From positions 1-64,000 of the forward strand of contig JASLBL010000239.1 of assembly GCA_030146615.1 (NCBI GenBank): a stretch of DNA of 64,000 nt. The letters are read 5' to 3'. A program made the translations under genes and the position numbers. The DNA comes from Actinomycetes bacterium (GTDB lineage Bacteria; Actinomycetota; CALGFH01). The notes under the pieces are model-generated. The model did no database searches, was not told the DNA's origin, and saw only the letters and a list, made by a program, of their open reading frames with translations. Positions 24,414 through 33,472 of the stretch are shown here, piece by piece. How positions within the stretch are numbered: the first letter of the stretch is position 1; each line of letters begins with the position of its first letter.

Positions 24414-27400
24414 ATGCGCGGGTGCTCGAGCTGCGGGCAGGACAACCCCGGGGGGTTCCGGTTCTGCGGGGCGTGCGGGTCGCCGCTGGCCGACGTGTCA
24501 CGCCAGTCGGCGGGCGAGGAGCGCAAGGTCGTCACGGTGCTGTTCTGTGACCTCGTGGGCTTCACGTCCCGGTCCGACCGGGCCGATCCTGAGGACGTCG
24601 GCGCCATGTTGCGTCCTTTTCACACCCGGCTGCGCAGTGAGATCGAGCGCGTGGGCGGAACCCTGGACAAGCTGATCGGGGACGCGGTCATGGCGGTGTT
24701 CGGCGTCCCGGCAGTCCACGAGGACGACCCGGAGCGGGCGGTGCGGTGCGCGCTGCGCATGCTGGACGCCATCGCCGAGCTGAACCAGGCTCATCCTGTC
24801 CTTGAGCTGGCGGTCCGGATTGGCGTCAACACCGGCGAGGCGCTGGTAGCCCTCGACCGCGGCGCCGACAGCGAGGGCGTGGTCGGCGACGTGGTCAACA
24901 CCGCCGCGCGGCTCCAGGGGGTGGCACCGGTCAACGGGGTGGTCGTCGGGGAGGCGACGTGGCGGGCCACCCGGATGCTGTTCGCCTATGAGCAGCTCGC
25001 CCCCGTGCAGGTCAAGGGCAAGGCCGAGCCGGTGCCGATTTGGCGGGTGCTGGGGGCCCGCAGCCGGCCGGGCGTGGATGTGGCCGAGCGGCTCGCGACC
25101 CCGCTGATTGGTCGCGGCGACGAGCTGGCGACGCTGCAACGCTGCTACCGGCAAGCGTTCATCGAGCATGCCGTGCAGCTCGTCACAATCCTCGGCGAGC
25201 CCGGGGTGGGCAAGAGCCGGCTGGTGCGCGAGTTCGCCGGCTTCGTCGACGCCCAGCCGCAGCTGGTTGCCTGGCGCCGGGGCCACTGCCTGTCCTACGG
25301 CGAGGCCATTGGCTTCTGGGCCCTCGGCGAGGTCGTGAAGGCCCAGGCAGGCATCCTGGAGTCCGACGACCCGCGGGAGGGAACCGCCAAGCTGGACGCG
25401 GCGGTCCGCGCCGTCGCTGGCGACGCCTCGGAGCGCGAGTGGCTCAAGGCGCGGCTTGCCCCGCTGGTGGGGCTCGCGACTGCCGCCGAGGCGCCGGCCG
25501 GCCGGGATGAGTCGTTCATGGCGTGGCGGCGCTTCCTCCAGCTTGTGGCGACACAGGGGCCCCTGGTTCTGGTGATCGAGGACCTGCACTGGGCCGACCC
25601 GGCCCTGCTCGACTTCCTCGAGCAGCTGCTTGACCAGACACATGGGGCGCATCTCCTTGTGGTCGTCACGGCCAGGCCGGAGCTGCTCGACCGGCGGCCC
25701 GGCTGGGGGACCGGGCAGCCGAACGCGACGACCATGGCGCTGGCCCCCCTCGACGACGCGCAGACCGCGATGCTGATCGCCACCCTGCTCGGCCAGTCGA
25801 TACTGCCGGCGGAAGTGCAGTCGCTGCTCCTGGAACGAGCGGGCGGCAACCCCTTGTACGCCGAGGAGTTCGTGCGCCTGCTCACCGACCGGGGGCTGCT
25901 CAAACCAGACGGCCACCTGGCGCGCGCGTCCGACCTGCCGCTGCCGGACACGGTGCAGGCCCTGATCGCGGCGCGCCTCGACACCCTCGCGCCGGAGCAC
26001 AAGACCCTGCTCCAGGACGCCGCGGTGTTCGGCAAGGTGTTCTGGCTGGGAGCGCTCGCCGCCATGGCAAGTGTCAGCGAGGAGGAGCTCCGGGGCGGTC
26101 TGGCCCAGCTCCAGCGTAAGGAACTGATCCGCGCCGCGCGGCTGTCGGCGGTGGAGGACGAGGTTGAGTACACGTTTTGGCATGCGCTCATCCGCGACGT
26201 GGTCTACGCCCAGATCCCCAGAACCGGCCGTTCCCGCCGCCACCGGGCGGCCGCCGAGTGGATCCAGGCCCTCGCCGGTGACCGCGTGGCCGACCGCGCC
26301 GAGTTGATCGCCTACCACTTCACCCAGGCGCTGGTCCATGCGCGGGCGGCTCGGGAGCCCGATCTAGCTCGGCTGGAGGAGTCGGCCCGTCATGCGCTGG
26401 TCCTGGCCGGTGACTCGACGATCGGGCTGGATGTGGCCAAGGCCGAGGCCTATTACCGGAAGGCCCTGGAGCTCTGCCCGCTGGGCACGCCCGGGCGTGC
26501 CCAGGTGCTGGCACGGGCAGCCCGGGCGGCGTTCCAGGCGGGCCGGGTGGCCGAGGCGGCCGACGCCTACGAGGCAGTGATCGCCGGCTTCGCCGCCGAG
26601 GGCGACGTCGTTGGACAGGGTGAGGCGCTGAACCGGCTGTCGTCGGTGCTGTGGAATCAGGGCGAGGCCGGTCGCGCCCGCGACGCCCTGGTCGGCGCCG
26701 TCGAGCTGCTGGAGCGTGCCCGTCCCGGTCCGGAGCTGTGCTCGGCCTACGCGCAGATGGCAATGGACCGGGTGATGTCCGGCCACCCGCAGGAGGCGCT
26801 GGGCTGGGCGAACAAAGCCCTTGACCTGGCCGAGGAGCTGGGTGGGCTGCCAGAGGAGCGGCTGCGGGCCCTCGACTCCCGCGGAGTGGCGCGCGGCGAC
26901 CTCGGCGACCTCGGCGGCATGGACGACCTGCGCGCCGCCCTCGAGCTGGGCCTGGAGGTGGGCGCCGGCTACGACACGGCGGTGGTCTACAACAACTTGA
27001 TCGAACTGCTTTGGCTCAGCGAGGGCCCGATCGCGGCGCTGGAAACCTGCCATCAGGCAATCGAGTTCACCGAGCGGCGCGGATTGGCCGAGGGCACCGC
27101 CTGGATCCGGTCGGCGACCCTGACCCCGCTGCTGGACCTTGGCCGCTGGGACGAGGCGGTGGACACCGCCGATGCTCTGATCGCCTGGGAGCGCGACCAC
27201 GGCGGCCAGTACATGTCAGAGATGGCCCACCAGATCAAGGCCGAGGTCCTGCTGTGGCGCGGCGAGGTGGACGACGCCCGGGTGCTGGTACGGGAGTTCC
27301 TGCCACGAGCACGTGCGATCGACGACCTGCAGCTGCTGGTGCCGGCGCTGGCTGTCGCCGCCGCCGTTGCGGAGGCGGCCGGCGAGCACACGGCCGCCCA

Positions 27401-27863
27401 AGGGCTGGTCGAGGAGGTCCAGCGGGTGGTCGGCGATCGGGGCGGTGGCCGCTGGTACCTGGGCCAGCACGTCGCCGAGCTGGTGCGCGTCTGTGTAGCG
27501 CTGGGCGAGCGCGCCACCGCAGAGGCCCTCACCGCGCAGGCGAACGACGGCGTCGTCCGCAATCGACATGTGCTCCTCACCGCACGTGCCGCCCTTGCCG
27601 AGGCCGAGGGGGTGCTGGACCAGGCCGCGCAAGGCTACGACGAGGCGGCGGCCCGCTGGGCAGACTACGGCCACCAGCTCGAGCGGGCACGGGCACTGCT
27701 CGGTGCCGGACGGTGCCTGCTCACCCTCGGCCGTCCGGAGGGCCGCCTCCGGCTGCAGGACGCCCACACCGCGTTGATGGCACTGAACGCCCAGCCGCTG
27801 CTGGCCGAGGCCGACGCGGCACTCAGCAACACCACCGCATTGCGCTACAACCGGCGGGGCTAG
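24414..27863 (+). CDS. Zinc-ribbon, class III cyclase, AAA ATPase and TPR regulatory protein
   Basis: 1149 residues. The N-terminus has a CxxC-CxxC ribbon (C4, C7, C18, C21). A class III nucleotide cyclase domain follows (about 38-215: VTVLFCDLVGFTSRSD, GGTLDKLIGDAVMAVFG). Next come an AAA/STAND-type ATPase with Walker A GEPGVGKSRL near 262 and Walker B VIEDLHWADPALL near 387, then TPR-like helices to the end. This architecture is common in Actinobacteria; the cyclase half may be catalytic or only a sensor. TAGACT at 24402-24407, 6 bases before ATG, and no ribosome-binding site suggest leaderless transcription. Confidence 0.88.
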   Translation: MRGCSSCGQDNPGGFRFCGACGSPLADVSRQSAGEERKVVTVLFCDLVGFTSRSDRADPEDVGAMLRPFHTRLRSEIERVGGTLDKLIGDAVMAVFGVPAVHEDDPERAVRCALRMLDAIAELNQAHPVLELAVRIGVNTGEALVALDRGADSEGVVGDVVNTAARLQGVAPVNGVVVGEATWRATRMLFAYEQLAPVQVKGKAEPVPIWRVLGARSRPGVDVAERLATPLIGRGDELATLQRCYRQAFIEHAVQLVTILGEPGVGKSRLVREFAGFVDAQPQLVAWRRGHCLSYGEAIGFWALGEVVKAQAGILESDDPREGTAKLDAAVRAVAGDASEREWLKARLAPLVGLATAAEAPAGRDESFMAWRRFLQLVATQGPLVLVIEDLHWADPALLDFLEQLLDQTHGAHLLVVVTARPELLDRRPGWGTGQPNATTMALAPLDDAQTAMLIATLLGQSILPAEVQSLLLERAGGNPLYAEEFVRLLTDRGLLKPDGHLARASDLPLPDTVQALIAARLDTLAPEHKTLLQDAAVFGKVFWLGALAAMASVSEEELRGGLAQLQRKELIRAARLSAVEDEVEYTFWHALIRDVVYAQIPRTGRSRRHRAAAEWIQALAGDRVADRAELIAYHFTQALVHARAAREPDLARLEESARHALVLAGDSTIGLDVAKAEAYYRKALELCPLGTPGRAQVLARAARAAFQAGRVAEAADAYEAVIAGFAAEGDVVGQGEALNRLSSVLWNQGEAGRARDALVGAVELLERARPGPELCSAYAQMAMDRVMSGHPQEALGWANKALDLAEELGGLPEERLRALDSRGVARGDLGDLGGMDDLRAALELGLEVGAGYDTAVVYNNLIELLWLSEGPIAALETCHQAIEFTERRGLAEGTAWIRSATLTPLLDLGRWDEAVDTADALIAWERDHGGQYMSEMAHQIKAEVLLWRGEVDDARVLVREFLPRARAIDDLQLLVPALAVAAAVAEAAGEHTAAQGLVEEVQRVVGDRGGGRWYLGQHVAELVRVCVALGERATAEALTAQANDGVVRNRHVLLTARAALAEAEGVLDQAAQGYDEAAARWADYGHQLERARALLGAGRCLLTLGRPEGRLRLQDAHTALMALNAQPLLAEADAALSNTTALRYNRRG

Positions 27864-28055
27864 AGGCGCGATCCAGTCAGCATCGGCTCCATGCCGATCC
27901 CTGCAAGCGAGTGCGGTAGACCGTGAAACGTTGACTGGGGCCACATCGGGCCAAAGGCCACTCAGCGGGCAGTCTTGTCACCGTGCCACAACGAGTCGAA
28001 TGGCCGGCATGATGTTCCGTATCCAGGCGGGTCCGGCTCGGCCCCTCGCCGGCGC

Positions 28056-28469
28056 TCAGTCGGGCAGGCCGTCCAGGAAGGGGTCGACGGCGGCGTCGTT
28101 CTCGGCCATCCCCCAGACCTCGGTCGCCTTCCCGTCCCGGATGTGGAAGATCTGGGTGTACTTCCACTCGGCACTGGACCCGTCCCGGGCGGTGGCTTTC
28201 GCGCTCCCCAGCACGACCACGTGCTCGTCGTTGCCAAGGATGTCGTGGACCTCCACCGATGGCGGGCTGTCGGTTGCCTGGGCCTGGCGGCCGAAGTACT
28301 CCAGCACCTTGGCCTTGCCCTCATAGGCCCCGGCCCATTTGCTGTTGCCGCCGACATGCCAGACCACATCGTCCGACAGGAGCTGGTCCATTCTGGCCAT
28401 GTCGCCCCGCTCGAAGGCCGCGAAGCCTTCCCGGACGAGGGTGACGTTGGGATGGTCGTGGTGGGTCAT
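28056..28469 (-). CDS. SnoaL-like/NTF2-fold protein
   Basis: 137 residues from ATG at 28469 with GAAGGAGTC upstream. NTF2-fold features are NVTLVREGFAAFERGDMARM, LLSDDVVWHVGGNSKWAG, YEGKAKVLEYFGRQ and the closing FHIRDGKATEVWGMAENDAA. Proteins of this kind are small isomerases, hydrolases or carriers; the actual role cannot be told. It faces the end of the cyclase gene. Confidence 0.8.
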   Translation of the reverse strand: MTHHDHPNVTLVREGFAAFERGDMARMDQLLSDDVVWHVGGNSKWAGAYEGKAKVLEYFGRQAQATDSPPSVEVHDILGNDEHVVVLGSAKATARDGSSAEWKYTQIFHIRDGKATEVWGMAENDAAVDPFLDGLPD

Positions 28470-28581
28470 GGCGACTCCTTCGGCAGGCGGCCCCTTGGCC
28501 TGGTCGGCGAGGAGTCTACCTTGATCGGACGGGTTCATGGACCTCCGCAGCAGCCTTGTGGCGGCCGGGCGATGGGCCGCG

Positions 28582-29037
28582 TCAGCGCCGGCGAGTGGAG
28601 CTCCAGATCCCGAGGGCGAGGACGCCCAGCCACACCATGGTGAGAACGCCGGCGAGGGCGAGTGGGTAGTTGCCGGGAAGCACCGAGGCGTTACCTGGCT
28701 GGGTGCGGCGACCGACGCCGACAAGGACCGGGACACTGGCGAGGACAAGCATGCCGGAGGTGGCCAGCCCGAGCTGGAGTGGCCAGCGCCACGACTCCGG
28801 CGCCCGGTCGCGAAGCCGGCGACCGGTCAGGTGGACCAGCGGCGCGAGCACGAAGTCATGGACCAGCAGAAGCCCGATCAGCCACTTCAGCCAGACCAAC
28901 GGCATGGTCTTGGCCGCGTCGGCGGCCAGTCCGGCCAGCCCGAAGAGGGCCACGGCGCCACCTACGGAGAGTCCGGTCCACCATCGCCAGCCGGTCAGCG
29001 GCTCGGGCTGATCGGCGGTGGCCTGACGGTTGCTCAC
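28582..29037 (-). CDS. Hypothetical membrane protein coupled to a molybdopterin oxidoreductase
   Basis: 151 residues. GTG at 29037 overlaps the stop of the oxidoreductase as GTGA. Four hydrophobic helices are seen: WTGLSVGGAVALFGLAGLAA, VWLKWLIGLLLVHDFVLAPL, LGLATSGMLVLASVPVLVGV and LALAGVLTMVWLGVLALGI. No family was recognised. The tight coupling suggests it serves the membrane molybdoenzyme, for example as an anchor or a quinone-side partner. Confidence 0.7.
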   Translation of the reverse strand: MSNRQATADQPEPLTGWRWWTGLSVGGAVALFGLAGLAADAAKTMPLVWLKWLIGLLLVHDFVLAPLVHLTGRRLRDRAPESWRWPLQLGLATSGMLVLASVPVLVGVGRRTQPGNASVLPGNYPLALAGVLTMVWLGVLALGIWSSTRRR

Positions 29038-30155
29038 TGGACGGTCACCGACTCGAGCCATTTGGTTTGCATGACACCAGGGTTGTTGGGCGCGATCAGC
29101 CGCACCGGGAATCCATGGTCGGGGTGGAGTGGGGCGCCGTTGAGCTCCAGCGCCAGCAGGGTGTCGGGGTCGCGGGCGTGGGCCGGGTTCAGCAGGGCGC
29201 TGGAGTAGCCGCCGCGCTGGAGGGATTCGACCCGGACAGCCGCGTAAGGCGGGGCGCCGACCTCGTCGAGCAGGTCACGCAGCCGCACCCCGCGCCAGTG
29301 GGCCTCCTGGCTCCAGCCCTCGACGCAGGCGATTGGCAGCCGGGCGGCGTGCCCCATGGGTCCGGCCATGCGGGCCTGGAGGTCGTCGAGGGTCAGAGCG
29401 ACTTGGCGGGCGACCCGGCCGCCGACGGCCAGCCGCCAGCCCGGATCGTCCAGCTTGTCGGCGACCCCGGCCGAGCGGGCGTCCTTGTTGACCGGCAGGC
29501 CTTGGGGGCCGGCGCCCTGGCGTCTCGGCGACAGGACGGCCAGTCGCCGAAGCGGGGTGAACGCCGACCCGGCGGTGGTCAGGAGTAGCACGCCGGCCGC
29601 GACCCCGGTGGTGAGCAGAAACCGGCGCCGTTCCAGATCATCGGCCATGTCGGCCGCAGCGTGCTGCCTGGCGAGGGCGCGGCGGAGGACTGGAAGTTTG
29701 GCCGAGAGGTGGACGATCAGCGCCCCGGTGACGATCCAGGCCGTCCAGTAGTGGGTCCGGATGAAGTCGAAGCCCCAGCCGTACCAGTAGCCGATGTTCA
29801 TCAGCCCGGTGACCAGGAGCAGCAGCGCTCCGCCGACCAGCGGGACGATCCCCGCCCGCTCGATGGCGTGGACGACGCCGCGGACCGGCGGCCAGCGCCA
29901 GAGGTGTGGGTAGACCGACCAGAGCTTGGCCAACAGCACCGGGATGGCCGCGATGCCGGAGAACACGTGCAGGCCCTGGGTCCACCGGTACAGCCAGACG
30001 GGCCGGCTCGACCAGGCGAACCAGCCTGGCGGCTGCTGGATCAGGTGCGACAGCAGTCCCGTCAGCAGGCAGACGCCGAACAGCAGGCCGAGCGCGACAC
30101 CGAGCACGACGGTGGCCCGTTCGTTCCTGGCCGGAGAGGTGAAGGTCGGGCCCAT
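29034..30155 (-). CDS. Membrane-fused molybdopterin-dependent oxidoreductase (YedY/sulfite-oxidase fold) with internal twin-arginine motif
   Basis: 373 residues. Residues 17-152 form four membrane helices like a cytochrome b561/YedZ-type haem anchor (GLHVFSGIAAIPVLLAKLWS has the expected H). Residues 176-179 are RRRF followed by a hydrophobic stretch (LLTTGVAAGVLLLTTAG), a Tat-type motif in front of the catalytic domain. The oxidoreductase part (240-373) has ARLPIACVEGWSQEAHW, where C277 is the probable molybdenum ligand, and DHGFPVRLIAPNNPG. The membrane part would enter by Sec and the cofactor domain by Tat. The substrate is unknown; methionine sulfoxide or sulfite-type chemistry is possible. 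Confidence 0.82.
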   Translation of the reverse strand: MGPTFTSPARNERATVVLGVALGLLFGVCLLTGLLSHLIQQPPGWFAWSSRPVWLYRWTQGLHVFSGIAAIPVLLAKLWSVYPHLWRWPPVRGVVHAIERAGIVPLVGGALLLLVTGLMNIGYWYGWGFDFIRTHYWTAWIVTGALIVHLSAKLPVLRRALARQHAAADMADDLERRRFLLTTGVAAGVLLLTTAGSAFTPLRRLAVLSPRRQGAGPQGLPVNKDARSAGVADKLDDPGWRLAVGGRVARQVALTLDDLQARMAGPMGHAARLPIACVEGWSQEAHWRGVRLRDLLDEVGAPPYAAVRVESLQRGGYSSALLNPAHARDPDTLLALELNGAPLHPDHGFPVRLIAPNNPGVMQTKWLESVTVQ

Positions 30156-30218
30156 GGGGCCAGCCTAGGAGGGTCGGTGGCGGCTGGGAGCCGGCGTTCC
30201 CAGCCTGTAAGGAGTCGA

Positions 30219-31478
30219 TCAGCGACCCGAAAGGCCCCGCTGCCCGTTGACGGTCGGCGCGCCCGTGGCCGACGGCAGACGGACGGTGAACTCGCAGCCG
30301 CCGGGGACGTTGGCCACGCCGATGGTGCCGCCGTGGGCGTCGACCAGGCCGCGGGCGATGGCAAGGCCGAGACCGGCGCCGTTGGTCGTGCGGGCTGGGT
30401 CGCCCCGCCACAGTTGGTCGAAGACGCGGGGCAGGTCGGCCTCGGAGATGCCGCCGCAGCTGTCGGTGACCTGAAGGATGGCGGTGCCATCGCCGTCGGC
30501 GACGGCCACGCGCAGGACACCGCCTCGAGGGGTGTGCCGGATCCCATTCACGACCAGGTTGGCCAGCACCCGCCCCAGCTGGTCCCGGCCGGCCAGCACC
30601 GGCCGGTCGCCGTCCAGCTTGCACTCCAGCCGCACCCCGGCAGCGGCCGCCTCCGGCTCGAACCGGTCCACCACCTCGCTGGCCAGCTCGGGCAGCGAGG
30701 TGGGCTCCAGCTGCAGGCTGACCGCCCCGGCCTGGATGGCCGACAGCTCGAACAGGTCGTCGACCAGGGCGCTGAGCCGCTCCACGTTGGCCGTCAGGCC
30801 GGCCAGGTAGCGGCGCCGGGTGGCCTCGTCGGGGGCCAGGTCGTCGGCCAGCGCCTCGGCCAGCGCGCGCAGGCTGGCCAGCGGGGTACGCAGGTCGTGG
30901 GAGGCCCAGGCGATCAGGTCGCGCCGCCCCTGCTCCATGCACCGCTCGCGCTCGCGTGCCTCGGCCAGCCGGGCCGCGGCCGCGTTCAGGGTCTCGGCGA
31001 TGAGCGCGACCTCGGCGGTGCCCTGCACCCGGGCCCGGGCGGCCAGGTCGCCGGCCTCCAGCCGCCGGGCCGTCCCGGCCAGCGCCTCCAGGTCGGCAGC
31101 GACCTGTCTGGCCGTGGCCACCCCATAGGCCACCCCGGCCCCGGCCGCCACCGGCAGCGAGGCCAGCACCACGGCCAGATCATGGCTGGAGACCAGCATC
31201 TGGGCGCTGACCGCCCACAGGCCGGCCAGGGCGACGGCCGCCGTCACCGCCGCGGTGAGCGCGCCTTGCCTGGCCACCTTGGCCCGGCGCCGCCGCAGCC
31301 GCCCCTGGAGCCCGAGGCCGGCCGCCACCACCACCATCGCGGCCAGGGTGATCACGGCGAGCAGCGTACCGGTCTCGCCCGCTGGGATCCCGACAAGGCT
31401 GGCCACCAGGGCGCTGCCGGCCAAGCCGGCCAGGAACCAGCCCAATGGCGGCAGGCCGGCCCAGCTGCGTACGCTCAC
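30219..31478 (-). CDS. Two-component sensor histidine kinase
   Basis: 419 residues. GTG at 31478 overlaps the response-regulator stop by 4 bases. Four N-terminal membrane helices (about 10-120) precede a HAMP-like linker (123-175). The phospho-accepting H194 lies in WASHDLRTPLASLR. The ATPase has NLVVNGIRHTPRGG (N box), DSCGGISEADLPRVFDQLW (G1/F) and TNGAGLGLAIARGLVDAHGG (G2). There is almost no extracellular loop, so it probably senses from within the membrane. It lies just upstream of the molybdoenzyme gene and may control it. Confidence 0.88.
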   Translation of the reverse strand: MSVRSWAGLPPLGWFLAGLAGSALVASLVGIPAGETGTLLAVITLAAMVVVAAGLGLQGRLRRRRAKVARQGALTAAVTAAVALAGLWAVSAQMLVSSHDLAVVLASLPVAAGAGVAYGVATARQVAADLEALAGTARRLEAGDLAARARVQGTAEVALIAETLNAAAARLAEARERERCMEQGRRDLIAWASHDLRTPLASLRALAEALADDLAPDEATRRRYLAGLTANVERLSALVDDLFELSAIQAGAVSLQLEPTSLPELASEVVDRFEPEAAAAGVRLECKLDGDRPVLAGRDQLGRVLANLVVNGIRHTPRGGVLRVAVADGDGTAILQVTDSCGGISEADLPRVFDQLWRGDPARTTNGAGLGLAIARGLVDAHGGTIGVANVPGGCEFTVRLPSATGAPTVNGQRGLSGR

Positions 31479-32170
31479 GGCTCCACCGGGACGAACCGGT
31501 AGCCGACGCCGTAGACGGTCTGGAGCCGCCTCGGGTTGGAGGGGTCGTCCTCGACCTTGGACCGCAGGCGCCGCATGTGTACGGTGACCGTGGAGGTATC
31601 GCCGAGCCAGGTGTACTCCCAGACCTGGCGCAGCAGCTGCCCGCGGCTGAACACCTGGCGTGGGTGGGCGACCAGAAAGGCCAGCAGGTCGAACTCGCGC
31701 ACGGTGAGCGACACCGGTCGATCGGCCACCGTGACCTCGCGGGTGGCCGGGTCGACGGTTACGTCCCCGGTGCGCAGCGGCGGGCTGCGCTGGCCGTCGC
31801 CGGCCAGGCTCCGGCGCAGGACGCTTCGGACGCGGGCGACGAGCTCGCGGGGACTGAATGGCTTGATCACGTAGTCGTCGGCACCCAGCTCCAGGCCGAC
31901 GATCCGGTCGGACTCGTGGCCCTTGGCGGTCAGCATGATGATCGGGGTCGAGTGCTTGGCGCGGACCTGGCGGCACACCTCGAGGCCGTCCACACCCGGC
32001 AGCATCAGATCAAGGACGATCAGGTCCGGGACGTCGGCGCCGAAGGCCGCCAGCGCGGCCGGGCCGTCCTCGGCCGCCCGGACGTGGTAGCCCTCACGTT
32101 CCAGGTAGTGCTGCACGACCTCGCGGACGGTCGGTTCGTCGTCGACGACCAGGATCCGTTCCCCGGCCAC
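31475..32170 (-). CDS. OmpR/PhoB-type response regulator
   Basis: 231 residues from GTG at 32170, chosen for GGAAGGAGGGAGC just upstream. The receiver domain has the acidic pair ILVVDDEP, the phospho-acceptor D54 in IVLDLMLPGVDG and the lysine in DDYVIKPFSPRELVARV. The winged-helix output domain ends RLQTVYGVGYRFVPVEP. It forms a pair with the histidine kinase; the operon probably continues into the molybdoenzyme, 63 bases after the kinase stop. Confidence 0.9.
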   Translation of the reverse strand: MAGERILVVDDEPTVREVVQHYLEREGYHVRAAEDGPAALAAFGADVPDLIVLDLMLPGVDGLEVCRQVRAKHSTPIIMLTAKGHESDRIVGLELGADDYVIKPFSPRELVARVRSVLRRSLAGDGQRSPPLRTGDVTVDPATREVTVADRPVSLTVREFDLLAFLVAHPRQVFSRGQLLRQVWEYTWLGDTSTVTVHMRRLRSKVEDDPSNPRRLQTVYGVGYRFVPVEP

Positions 32171-32299
32171 GCTCCCTCCTTCCGGCCTCGACGGTGGCAC
32201 ATCCCGGATGGTCCCGCCAGGTCTGTCCCGAACCCGTCACCAGTTCGTAAGCCCGCTTCCGTTGCTCTATCGGCCGCGCGCTGGGCACCCTGGCCGATC

Positions 32300-32716
32300 A
32301 TGCGTGTCCTGGTCACCGGCGGGGCCGGCTTCGTCGGCAGCCACGTCGTCGACCTCCTGGTCGATGTCGGCTACGAGGTCCGCTCCCTCGACCGCCTCCA
32401 TTCACGGGCCCACGCCGGCCGGTCGCCCAGGGTGTTCGAGGACGGCGGCCAGCAGCGCGACTTCATCCACGTGGCCGACGTGGCCAGCGGCCAGCCCCAC
32501 ACCGTCGGCGAGCTGGGGGCCGCGCTCGCCGCCGGCATGGGCGGTCCCGCCCCCAAGGTCGTGGGCGGCTGGCGTGCTGGCGACGTCCGCCACGTGTTCG
32601 CCTCCCCGGCTCTGGCCGCCGACCGCCTCGGCTTCCGGGCCCGGGTCGGCTTTGCCGAGGGCATGACCGAATTTGCTGGAGCGGAGCTGCGCGACCCGGT
32701 CCTGGCGGGCCCATAG
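32300..32716 (+). pseudogene. NAD-dependent epimerase/dehydratase with internal in-frame deletion
   Basis: ATG at 32300 starts MRVLVTGGAGFVGSHVVDLL, the Rossmann GxxGxxG of extended SDR sugar-nucleotide epimerases. The frame stays open for 138 residues but jumps from YEVRSLDRLHSRAH to RVFEDGGQQRDFIHVADVA and DVRHVFASPALAADRLGF, which are C-terminal family segments. The YxxxK catalytic pair and about 180 residues are missing, so it cannot be an active epimerase. Because the frame is intact, a short protein could still be made. Confidence 0.7.
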
Positions 32717-32732
32717 GGCACCGACCCGGCTG

Positions 32733-33446
32733 TCAGCGGTGTTCGGGGTTTTCGAAGTCGAAGCGGCAGCCGGCGTCCCACTCCGAGCGCTGGTTGCCAT
32801 ATGCCGGGATCCCGCCGGCCCGCTTCAGCATCGCCCCAAGGTGCATCAGGTTCCAGGTCGCGAAGGTGGTGTTGCGGTTGGTGAAGTCGTTCTCGGGGCC
32901 GCCCGAGCCGGGATCCAGGTACGAGGGGCCCGGGCCGGCCTCGCCGATCCAGCCGGCGTCGGCCTGGGGCGGGATGGTGTAGCCGAGGTGCTGGAGGCTG
33001 TAGAGCAGGTTCATGGCGCAGTGCTTGACCCCGTCCTCGTTGCCGGTGAGCAGGCAGCCGGCGACCCGGCCGTAGTAGGCGTACTGACCGGTCTCGTTCA
33101 GCAGGCTGGAGCAGGCGTACAGCCGCTCGATGACCCGCTTGGTGACCGAGCTGTTGTCGCCCAGCCAGATCGGCCCGCACAGCACCAGGATGTCGGCCGC
33201 CAGGACCCGCTGGTAGATGGCCGGCCAGGCGTCAGTTGGCCAGCCGTGGCTGGTCATGTCCGGCCACACCCCGGTGGCGATGTCGTGGTCGACGGCCCGC
33301 AGCTCGTCGACGGCCACCCCGTGCCGCTCCATGATCGACCGGCTCAGCTCGATCAGCCCCTGGGTGTGGCTGGGTTCGGGGGACCGCTTGAGGGTGCAGT
33401 TGATGTACAACGCGCGCAGACCATCGAACCGCCACTCGTCGGTCAT
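32733..33446 (-). CDS. NAD(P)H-dependent flavodoxin-fold oxidoreductase
   Basis: 237 residues from ATG at 33446 after CGAGGAGGCCCG. NADPH-dependent FMN reductase/WrbA-like fold: LRALYINCTLKRSPEPSHTQ (FMN phosphate loop), ADILVLCGPIWLGDNSSVTK, and GRVAGCLLTGNEDGVKHCAM (flavin ring loop). Larger than the usual 190 residues because of a C-terminal extension including NTTFATWNLMHLGAMLKRAG. Likely a quinone or flavin reductase. It follows a membrane protein gene by 26 bases. Confidence 0.82.
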   Translation of the reverse strand: MTDEWRFDGLRALYINCTLKRSPEPSHTQGLIELSRSIMERHGVAVDELRAVDHDIATGVWPDMTSHGWPTDAWPAIYQRVLAADILVLCGPIWLGDNSSVTKRVIERLYACSSLLNETGQYAYYGRVAGCLLTGNEDGVKHCAMNLLYSLQHLGYTIPPQADAGWIGEAGPGPSYLDPGSGGPENDFTNRNTTFATWNLMHLGAMLKRAGGIPAYGNQRSEWDAGCRFDFENPEHR

Positions 33447-33472
33447 CGGGCCTCCTCGGGCCTGTGCTGGGG

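Noticed and set aside
29661..31502. Open frame of 613 codons on the plus strand
   Set aside because: It is antisense to the molybdoenzyme and the histidine kinase; both have full sets of catalytic motifs.
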